Made by a program: the position numbers and the translations under genes
Notes under the pieces: generated by a model
What the model was told of the DNA's origin: nothing
Databases searched by the model: none
The model's input: the letters and a program-made list of their open reading frames with translations, nothing else
Shown: positions 1-6,067 of the stretch, piece by piece
Layout of the letters: every line of letters starts with the position of its first letter
Numbering within the stretch: the first letter of the stretch is position 1
Source of the DNA: Fidelibacterota bacterium
Lineage (GTDB): Bacteria > Marinisomatota > Marinisomatia > Marinisomatales > TCS55
DNA: 9,696 nucleotides
Reading direction: 5' to 3'
NCBI GenBank assembly: GCA_004124535.1
Contig: SCKQ01000064.1
Coordinates: forward strand, 1-9,696

Positions 1-469
1 TTCCGCTAGTGAGTTCAAGATCGATTTCCTGAAACCGCTGATCGGGATCTATATTCTCTGGTTTCTGTACCTCAGGAAAAAAATAAAGCTTACATCAGAT
101 GGCCTCTTTTTTTGGATGGGAGGCCTCAGCGGACTGGTGACCGTATTTATCGGAGCTGCCGGTCCGCTCATAGCCCCCTTCTTTATTGATCGGGATCTGA
201 CCAAAGAAAACGTGGTAGCCACCAAAGCGGCTTGCCAGGCAGTGGGTCACCTGGGAAAAATGCCTATTTTTATTTTTTTCTTTGGGGTGGACTATTTGCA
301 GCAGTGGCAGGTACTCTTGCCCCTGGTCTTGGCTGTATATTTCGGAACCAGAATCGGTAAAAAATTCCTTGGCAGTTTATCAGAGGTTCTATTCAAAAGA
401 TTGTTCAAATTTGCTCTAACCTTAATTGCCATACGTCTTGTAATTGCAGAAATATTCATATTATTTTGA
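1..469 (+). CDS. TSUP (TauE/SafE) family membrane transporter, C-terminal part
   Basis: This gene is cut by the left window edge; the frame is open from base 2 and ends at TGA 467-469, giving about 155 residues. Full members of this family have roughly 240-270 residues, so the N-terminal half is missing. Hydrophobic helices alternate with short loops: around the partial protein's residues 11-23 (IGIYILWFLYL), then a segment with GGLSGLVTVFIGAAGPLIAPFF, AVGHLGKMPIFIFFFG, WQVLLPLVLAVYFG and a last helix at the C-terminus. The glycine-rich 'GxxSGxxxxxxGxxGPL' stretch followed by 'ATKAxxxxxxHLxKxPxF' is the usual signature of the second TSUP repeat. The family moves organic or inorganic sulfur compounds or other small anions across the inner membrane; the substrate cannot be read from sequence. 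The ATG at 116 is internal, not a start, because the same frame continues upstream with family-like sequence. It ends 36 bp before the CcmH-like gene. Confidence 0.85.
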   Translation, partial: SASEFKIDFLKPLIGIYILWFLYLRKKIKLTSDGLFFWMGGLSGLVTVFIGAAGPLIAPFFIDRDLTKENVVATKAACQAVGHLGKMPIFIFFFGVDYLQQWQVLLPLVLAVYFGTRIGKKFLGSLSEVLFKRLFKFALTLIAIRLVIAEIFILF

Positions 470-505
470 TCAGCTGATATATTGTAACTTTTCACATTAC
501 CTGAG

Positions 506-928
506 ATGAAGAAAATTTATATCATATCTTTTTTCTGCGTGTTTTTAGGGGCCAATGATCAGGAAGAACTCATCATGGATATCGAAAAAAGTCTCATGGC
601 CACCTGCTGCTGGAGCGGCACAGTCTATGATCATGGAAATCCGGATATGGAAGTAGAAATCGTGGCCCTGGTGAAAGCCGGCAAAACGAAAACTGAGGTT
701 CTGGATCGTTTTGTGAATCAATATGGTGAACGAGTACTGGCCATACCCGTTGCGGCTGGATTCAACCTTTTTGTCTGGCTGGCTCCGGCACTGATTGGCC
801 TGATCAGTATCTTCATCTGGTTTCAGTATTTAAAAAGACCTGCGTCCTCAAAGGATCAGGCACGACCTGAATACACTGATATTCCGCACAGTGACCAGAT
901 TGAGCGGGAATTGCAAGAACTGGATTAA
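506..928 (+). CDS. CcmH/NrfF-like cytochrome c maturation protein, CC-type motif
   Basis: A 140-residue protein that fits the CcmH/CycL/NrfF family, whose members reduce or present apocytochrome c to the heme lyase on the outer face of the inner membrane. Residues 1-16 look like a signal peptide or N-terminal anchor. The central domain (about 22-82) has the family's helical layout: an N-terminal cysteine motif, 'VKAGKTKTEVLDRFV' (56-70) and 'YGERVLAIP' (73-81). Then come 'GFNLFVWLAP' (85-94), one transmembrane helix (about 90-108) and a charged C-terminal tail. In place of the classical LRCxxCQ, the motif is TCCWSGTVYDH, with adjacent Cys34 and Cys35. I recall similar CCW variants in this family in other phyla, so this is probably a subfamily rather than a broken gene. 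No CcmF, CcmG, CcmE or cytochrome c gene is visible nearby. No strong Shine-Dalgarno precedes the ATG. Confidence 0.75.
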   Translation: MKKIYIISFFCVFLGANDQEELIMDIEKSLMATCCWSGTVYDHGNPDMEVEIVALVKAGKTKTEVLDRFVNQYGERVLAIPVAAGFNLFVWLAPALIGLISIFIWFQYLKRPASSKDQARPEYTDIPHSDQIERELQELD

Positions 929-995
929 TTTATCCGTCGATTGTATTGATGCAAAAATTGAACTATATACTGGATTCTAGCTAGATGCTATCGTA

Positions 996-2117
996 ATGAA
1001 ATATTTACGCTATATGGGCACGCCTTTGCTTGTTGTTATATCAATTTATTTTGCCGCTATGGGGCATTATTGGATCTGGGTCTACCTAATATTACTTGAT
1101 TTTATCGTTATCGGTGGTGATGCATTTCTAGGTGATGACCGCTCAACGCCTAAATACCAATATTCGTTTATATTAACTCTGCTACTTTATATAAATCTAC
1201 CGCTAATAGTTTTACTTGTTTGTATTGCTGCATACATGGCTGGTGGTGTATCCAGCCCAATGCTTGAACAAACAGTGTTAGCCCTCACCGGTCTTGATAT
1301 TGCCCTTACCAGAAATGGTACAGAATTATGGCATTTGGCTGGGTACGTATTTGCCGGTGGTTTGCTGGTTGGGTCGGCGGCTACTATCCCTGGGCATGAA
1401 CTGGTTCACCATAAGAAAAAACGGCTGGATTGGTTCATGGGTAACCTAATGCTGGCCTTCAGTTTGGATAATGCCTTTGCAATTGAGCATGTTCAGGGTC
1501 ATCATAAGAATGTTGGCTTAGCATCAGATCCAGCTACGGCAAAACGAGGCCAGGGTCTTTATAGATTTTTTATAGAAGGTTCTTTCAAGGAACACCGTGA
1601 TGCCTGGCAGATCGAACTGGACCGAATGAAAAAACGCGGTCAGTTTGTTTTTGGTTTTCGTAACCAGCTGTTGCAGGGTTATTTCCAGAGTGCACTTATT
1701 GGATTAGTCGCTTATTTAATCGCCGGCTGGAATGGGGTGGTGATGTTTATCTGCATTGCTATTTTTGCAAAATTATTTCTGGAATCGGTGAACTATATGG
1801 AACACTACGGCCTGGTCCGGGTACCGGGTACCCCAGTGGCTCTGCATCATTCCTGGAATACCAATAAACTGGTCAGTAGTTTGCTGCTTTATAACCTCAC
1901 CCGCCATTCGCACCACCATGAACAGAGTAGCTTGGAATTCTGGAAATTGCGGCCCAAGGCCAATGCCCCGGAAATGCCTTACGGATATTTGACCACACTC
2001 TACTTGGCGGTATTCTTTCCCTGGCTATACCGTCGGATGATGGAACCTAAATTAGAGTACTGGTTGAACCACTACGCTACGGAAGATGAGCGGAAACTGG
2101 CCCTGGCCGGTAATTAA
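996..2117 (+). CDS. alkB: AlkB-type alkane 1-monooxygenase (membrane di-iron hydroxylase)
   Basis: A 373-residue integral membrane protein of the AlkB branch of the fatty acid desaturase/hydroxylase superfamily, which uses a di-iron centre, O2 and rubredoxin-delivered electrons to hydroxylate terminal methyl groups. All four histidine signatures are present: HELVHHK (134-140), EHVQGHH (164-170) followed by a 'DPATA' segment, NYMEHYG (266-272), and RHSHHH (303-308). 'HHSWNTN' before the last box and 'MPYGYLTTLYLAVFFPWLYRR' style C-terminal sequence also match AlkB. Several hydrophobic helices fill the first 130 residues and the 225-265 region. Compared with textbook AlkB boxes (HELxHK and LQRHSDHH), His139 replaces Lys and His306 replaces Asp, so this is a divergent member. 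No rubredoxin domain is fused and no rubredoxin or reductase gene is in the window. Substrate is unproven: n-alkane is the default, but another hydrocarbon is possible. No Shine-Dalgarno is seen before the ATG, and the 67-bp gap upstream has no clear terminator. Confidence 0.85.
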   Translation: MKYLRYMGTPLLVVISIYFAAMGHYWIWVYLILLDFIVIGGDAFLGDDRSTPKYQYSFILTLLLYINLPLIVLLVCIAAYMAGGVSSPMLEQTVLALTGLDIALTRNGTELWHLAGYVFAGGLLVGSAATIPGHELVHHKKKRLDWFMGNLMLAFSLDNAFAIEHVQGHHKNVGLASDPATAKRGQGLYRFFIEGSFKEHRDAWQIELDRMKKRGQFVFGFRNQLLQGYFQSALIGLVAYLIAGWNGVVMFICIAIFAKLFLESVNYMEHYGLVRVPGTPVALHHSWNTNKLVSSLLLYNLTRHSHHHEQSSLEFWKLRPKANAPEMPYGYLTTLYLAVFFPWLYRRMMEPKLEYWLNHYATEDERKLALAGN

Positions 2118-2140
2118 TTACGTAAATTTTACAATAAAAT

Positions 2141-2147
2141 GGGAGGG
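2141..2147 (+). promoter_or_regulatory. Ribosome binding site that decides the M20 start
   Basis: The purine run GGGAGGG lies 3-10 bases before ATG 2151. A further in-frame ATG at 2139 overlaps this same run and has no Shine-Dalgarno of its own. The spacing therefore favours 2151 as the true start, shortening the protein by four residues. Confidence 0.6.
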
Positions 2148-2150
2148 GCA

Positions 2151-3431
2151 ATGACAAAACCGAGACTTTGGTACCTGTATATTCTCTTGATACCGGGGTT
2201 AATAATAGGCAATGACCCTATTGATAAAGCCATTTCAAAGAACCTTAGTACTATAATTGAACTGCGACACCAGATCCACCAGTACCCGGAACTGGGCAAC
2301 CGGGAATTCAAGACAGCAGAACTGGTCGCTGAGCACCTGCGCAGTTTGGGCATTGAAGTGGAAACTGGTGTTGCCTATACTGGAGTCGTTGGCATCCTGA
2401 AAGGGAATAAGCCGGGACCAGTAGTGGCTATCCGGGCAGATATGGATGCATTGCCGGTAACAGAAGAAACGGACTTGTCCTTCAAATCAACTGTGAAAAC
2501 TACATACCTGGATAAAGAAGTAGGGGTGATGCATGCTTGCGGGCATGATATTCATACCTCCGTTCAATTAGGGGTTGCGTCAGTATTGGCCAGTATGAAA
2601 CGTTCCCTCCCCGGAACGGTAAAATTCATCTTCCAGCCCGCGGAAGAAGGACCACCGCCAGGAGAGGAAGGTGGAGCGGATCTCATGCTCAAGGAAGGCG
2701 TATTTGATAATCTGAAACCGAGTGCTATTTTTGGCCTGCACACCCATCCAGGTCTTGCGGTTGGAGAGCTGGGCTTGACTATTGGTCCAGCCATGGCAGC
2801 GGTAGACCAATTTATCATCACCATTAAGGGTAAACAGTCTCATGGAGCCTATCCGCACAAGTCCGTGGATCCGATCATCATGGCGACAGAAGTAGTGGGT
2901 GCCTTTCAGACGATCCGTTCGCGATCACTCTCACCATTGGAGCCGAGTGTGGTTACCGTTGGAATTATCCGGGGCGGTGAACGATTCAATATTATACCGG
3001 AAGAAGTACACCTGGAAGGAACGGTACGAACCTACAATCCGGAAGTACAGGATATGGTTGAACAGCGAATGAATAAGATCCTGGAGGGAATAACGCTGGC
3101 TTATGGCGGATCATTTGAATTGAATTATGACCGCGGTACACCCGCGTTAATAAATAACCCAGAATTATCCAGGCAAATGATACCCACCATGGAAAGGGTC
3201 GTTGGCAAGAGTAATTTAATAATGATGGACCCGGTAATGGGCGGGGAGGATTTTGCCTTTTTCGCCAACGAAGTTCCGGGTATGTACTATCGTTTGGGTG
3301 TTGTAAAACCAGGTACTACATCTGGCTGGGTCCATACGCCAACTTTCCGTGCGGATGATTCCTGCCTGGAAGTAGGTATTCGCTCCATGTCCAACCTGGT
3401 GGTGGATTACCTAAAATCAAGCAATAATTAA
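2151..3431 (+). CDS. Secreted M20D-family metallo-amidohydrolase
   Basis: A 426-residue metal-dependent amidase of peptidase family M20, subfamily D (relatives: AbgB, hippurate hydrolase, plant ILR1-type auxin-conjugate hydrolases). These enzymes split N-acyl or other amide conjugates of amino acids. The N-terminus (MTKPRLWYLYILLIPGLIIG) is a signal peptide or signal anchor, so the enzyme probably works outside the cytoplasm. The two-metal site is complete: HACGHD with Cys130 and His132, the QPAEEG pair Glu165/Glu166, His197 in GLHTHP, and the MGGEDF motif with Glu366. The dimerisation lid domain is seen around residues 215-330, with 'GKQSHGAYPH' and 'NIIPEEV'. Length and motif order are normal for the family. 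Start 2151 was chosen over 2139 because of the Shine-Dalgarno position. It begins 33 bp after alkB stops and ends 40 bp before the sulfatase. The exact substrate cannot be told. Confidence 0.9.
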   Translation: MTKPRLWYLYILLIPGLIIGNDPIDKAISKNLSTIIELRHQIHQYPELGNREFKTAELVAEHLRSLGIEVETGVAYTGVVGILKGNKPGPVVAIRADMDALPVTEETDLSFKSTVKTTYLDKEVGVMHACGHDIHTSVQLGVASVLASMKRSLPGTVKFIFQPAEEGPPPGEEGGADLMLKEGVFDNLKPSAIFGLHTHPGLAVGELGLTIGPAMAAVDQFIITIKGKQSHGAYPHKSVDPIIMATEVVGAFQTIRSRSLSPLEPSVVTVGIIRGGERFNIIPEEVHLEGTVRTYNPEVQDMVEQRMNKILEGITLAYGGSFELNYDRGTPALINNPELSRQMIPTMERVVGKSNLIMMDPVMGGEDFAFFANEVPGMYYRLGVVKPGTTSGWVHTPTFRADDSCLEVGIRSMSNLVVDYLKSSNN

Positions 3432-3471
3432 ATATCTAAGCTAAAGTCAATCCATAATTAATATTAAATAC

Positions 3472-4977
3472 ATGGTGATTCTCTTTTGGGGGCTGCTTTT
3501 GTTATCCTGCGCTGAAAAACAGAATCGGCCCAATATAATATATGTTCTTGCGGACGATCTGGGGTACGGAGAATTAGGTGTTTATGGGCAAGAGCTCATC
3601 GAAACGCCCCATATTGATGCCTTAGCCAAGACCGGTATGCGTTTTTTGCAGCACTATTCCGGTTCGCCAGTATGTGCACCTTCCCGATCTGTCCTGATGA
3701 CAGGTCAACATAGTGGGCACACACATATTCGCGGAAATGACGAATGGACAGAACGGGGAGATACGTGGGACTATGCAGCCATGTTTGAAAATCCTTTCTT
3801 GGAAGGGCAGCGACCACTCCTCGATAGTATAATCACTGTTGCTGAAATTTTACAAAATGCCGGTTACAAAACAGGGAGTGTGGGGAAATGGGGTCTTGGC
3901 GCTCCAACTACGGAAGGTGTGCCCAATAAACAGGGTTTTGATTTCTTTTATGGCTATAACTGCCAGAGACAGGCTCATACACTTTACCCGATGCATCTGT
4001 GGAAGAATGAAGTAAGAGACCTTTTAAACAATAGAATGGTTCCACCTCATGCTGACCTTAAAGATGGCGCAGACACCAATGATCCTGCGAGCTATGATGA
4101 TTTTAGACTAAATGATTATGCCCCCGAACTCATGCATAAGGAAGCGTTGAATTTTATTGAGAACAATAAGGACTATCCCTTTTTCCTTTATTATGCTTCT
4201 CCGCTTCCTCACGCTCCCCTGCAGGCCCCCCGGTACTGGGTAGATTATTATCAGCAAAAATTTGGAGCGGAAGAACCCTATACGGGTAAGAGCTATTTCC
4301 CCAATCTCACGCCAAGGGCGACCTACGCTGCCATGATCTCTTACCTGGATGAGCAGGTGGGAGATATCGTAGCTAAGTTACAGGATTTGGGTCTTTATGA
4401 AAATACGTTGATCATTTTTTCCAGTGATAATGGACCTACCTATAGCGGCGGTGCTGATACCCCCTTTTTTGAAAGCGCCAAACCTTTTAAAACTGAACGA
4501 GGATGGGCAAAAGGATATCTGCATGAAGGCGGGATCCGTGTGCCCATGATTGCCACCTGGCCGGGACATATTGAGCCAAACAGCAAGTCGGATCATTTAT
4601 CTGCTTTTTATGATGTGCTGCCTACCATGTGTGAGATTATCGGCCTGCCGATCCCTGACCAAACTGATGGTATCAGTCTTTTACCTACCCTGCTGAATAA
4701 TTCCCAAAAAAAGAAACACGAATATCTCTACTGGGAATTTCCAGCATATAATGGTCAGCAGGCTGTTCGGTTAGGTAAATGGAAAGGTATTAGAAAAGAT
4801 ATTTTTGACGGGAATCTGGATGTTGAACTATATGATCTGAACACTGATATCCAGGAACAGAATAATTTAGCTGCCCAATACCCTGAGGTTGTTGAAAAGA
4901 TAGAAGCGATTATGAAACAGGAACATATTCCTTCCAGCCTGGAAAAATTCAAATTTACCCAATTGGGTGATGAATAA
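3472..4977 (+). CDS. Lipoprotein sulfatase (arylsulfatase family, Cys-type)
   Basis: A 501-residue type I sulfatase that removes sulfate esters from aromatic or carbohydrate substrates. Metal-binding Asp28-Asp29 lie in 'VLADDLGYG'. The formylglycine signature is CAPSR (Cys68 to Arg72), followed by 'LMTGQHSGHTHIRGN'. Other active-site segments are GKWGLG (138-143), LPHAPLQ with His247, SDNG with Asp319-Asn320, and 'KGYLHEGGIRVP' with Lys347. The C-terminal subdomain is present and the gene looks intact. The N-terminus MVILFWGLLLLSC carries a lipobox (LLSC, Cys13), so the protein is probably a lipoprotein, though the n-region has no Lys or Arg. Activity requires conversion of Cys68 by a formylglycine-generating enzyme, and none is in the window. 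An in-frame stop at 3442-3444 and no other ATG between support 3472 as the start. There is no Shine-Dalgarno. Substrate is unknown; sulfated algal polysaccharide is a guess based on a marine setting. Confidence 0.9.
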   Translation: MVILFWGLLLLSCAEKQNRPNIIYVLADDLGYGELGVYGQELIETPHIDALAKTGMRFLQHYSGSPVCAPSRSVLMTGQHSGHTHIRGNDEWTERGDTWDYAAMFENPFLEGQRPLLDSIITVAEILQNAGYKTGSVGKWGLGAPTTEGVPNKQGFDFFYGYNCQRQAHTLYPMHLWKNEVRDLLNNRMVPPHADLKDGADTNDPASYDDFRLNDYAPELMHKEALNFIENNKDYPFFLYYASPLPHAPLQAPRYWVDYYQQKFGAEEPYTGKSYFPNLTPRATYAAMISYLDEQVGDIVAKLQDLGLYENTLIIFSSDNGPTYSGGADTPFFESAKPFKTERGWAKGYLHEGGIRVPMIATWPGHIEPNSKSDHLSAFYDVLPTMCEIIGLPIPDQTDGISLLPTLLNNSQKKKHEYLYWEFPAYNGQQAVRLGKWKGIRKDIFDGNLDVELYDLNTDIQEQNNLAAQYPEVVEKIEAIMKQEHIPSSLEKFKFTQLGDE

Positions 4978-5009
4978 AGAAATAGCTGGATTTATCGGAA
5001 GTTATTGCC

Positions 5010-5897
5010 ATGGAATTACATCTAAACCAAGGTGATATCTTTGCAATCCTGACGGCACTCTTCTGGTCATCGGGAGTTATATTATTTCAGGTATCCGGCC
5101 GTATCCTCGGCAGTTTACAGATAAGCCTGTTAAAGAACATCATTGGAGTCATTGGGTTTATTGGTTTTCTGGCAGTACAGGGGAATGTATTTCCATCATT
5201 TACTCATCATGAACTTTGGATCTTGATCATCAGCGGGATCTTGGGAGTGGCAGTTGGAGACCTGTTTTTTTTATCATCCCTGCGGAGACTGGGAGCTGGT
5301 TTGAATGCAATCGTGAGTACTGCTTATTCACCAACTATCTTTCTACTTGCATTCTTTATGTTTGGAGAGGTCATTTCTCTGCAAGCCTACTTTGGTGGTG
5401 CTCTGGTCATTGCCGGAATTATCATCGGCACGCTGGAAATACCGAAAAATCAAAGTCGGGAAAATATAGCTTGGGGAGTACTGTATGGGTTTACAGCTCA
5501 GGCACTCACTGCTTTTTCAGTTTTATTACTGAAACCAATTATGGAAATACATCCGGTTGTTCCTATTGCCCTGGTGAGGTTTAGTACCGGGGCCGTACTG
5601 AGTATTGGTTTCCTGGTTTTTGCCAAAGGATTACCTGCCTTGAGAGAAACTATTAAACAGGGGTTTAAACACCCGCCGCTGATCATGGGGTCAATTTTTG
5701 GTACGTTTCTATCCGTGATCTTTTGGCTGGCCGGGTATAAATACACCCTGGCCGGTCGGGCTGCCATCTATAATCAGCTTGCCACTATTTTTATCATTCT
5801 AATGGCAGCTGTTTTTCTTAAAGAAGCAATGACTCGGAGGAAATGGCTGGCAGTTAGCTGTGCCCTTTCTGGGGTCCTACTCGTTAGTGCATATTAG
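5010..5897 (+). CDS. EamA/DMT-family permease
   Basis: A 295-residue inner-membrane transporter of the drug/metabolite transporter superfamily with two EamA repeats, about residues 8-138 and 150-293. Together they give the expected ten hydrophobic helices. Typical segments are 'ALFWSSGVILFQ' in helix 1, 'RRLGAGLNAIVSTAYSPTIFLLAFFMFGE' style sequence closing the first repeat, and 'AGRAAIYNQLATIFIILMAAVFLKE' style sequence closing the second. The family exports or imports amino acids, sugars, nucleotides or other metabolites, and the substrate is not predictable here. It starts 32 bp after the sulfatase stop, with a weak GGAAG at 4997-5001 at usable spacing. It is probably the last gene of the run, as a 170-bp gap follows. 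Confidence 0.88.
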   Translation: MELHLNQGDIFAILTALFWSSGVILFQVSGRILGSLQISLLKNIIGVIGFIGFLAVQGNVFPSFTHHELWILIISGILGVAVGDLFFLSSLRRLGAGLNAIVSTAYSPTIFLLAFFMFGEVISLQAYFGGALVIAGIIIGTLEIPKNQSRENIAWGVLYGFTAQALTAFSVLLLKPIMEIHPVVPIALVRFSTGAVLSIGFLVFAKGLPALRETIKQGFKHPPLIMGSIFGTFLSVIFWLAGYKYTLAGRAAIYNQLATIFIILMAAVFLKEAMTRRKWLAVSCALSGVLLVSAY

Positions 5898-5920
5898 ATA
5901 TAAAACATTAGATAAACATC

Positions 5921-5944
5921 AATTCCCATTCAGTAGTGGGGATT
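5921..5944 (+). terminator. Possible weak hairpin terminator after the permease
   Basis: An 8-bp stem (AATTCCCA pairing with TGGGGATT, one G-U pair) encloses an 8-base loop, starting 24 bp after the permease stop. The bases after it are only mildly T-rich (ATTGTTTCT), so this would be a weak intrinsic terminator at best. Its place between two unlike genes is consistent with a transcript end. Confidence 0.35.
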
Positions 5945-6053
5945 ATTGTTTCTAGACAATTAGGTTTTATAAATTGTAGATTAACTGGATTAAAATAACT
6001 CTGTGTAGATTTATATAGTACCAGTAGTACCCACTGATTTATAAAATATTTTT

Positions 6054-6060
6054 AGGAGGA
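6054..6060 (+). promoter_or_regulatory. Strong Shine-Dalgarno of the giant surface protein gene
   Basis: AGGAGGA sits 7 bases before ATG 6068, the best-matching ribosome binding site in the window. It fixes the start of the giant frame and is followed directly by a signal peptide. The AT-rich 100 bp upstream probably holds the promoter, but I cannot place a -10/-35 pair with confidence. Confidence 0.8.
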
Positions 6061-6067
6061 TGTTGCC

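Noticed and set aside
116..469. Reading the TSUP gene as a complete 117-residue protein starting at 116
   Set aside because: The same frame is open back to base 2 with hydrophobic, family-like sequence, so the ATG is internal and the gene is truncated by the window edge.
929..995. Possible promoter or small RNA in the 67-bp gap before alkB
   Set aside because: AT-rich but with no convincing -10/-35 pair, hairpin or conserved element that I can support.
2564..2858. Two overlapping minus-strand frames opposite the M20 gene
   Set aside because: They lie opposite the metal-binding core of the M20 enzyme and resemble no protein; coincidental open frames.
5216..5584. Plus-strand open frame inside the EamA permease in another frame
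   Set aside because: The permease frame shows ten good membrane helices with family motifs; the alternative product is rich in Cys, Trp and His in no pattern and is a frame shadow.
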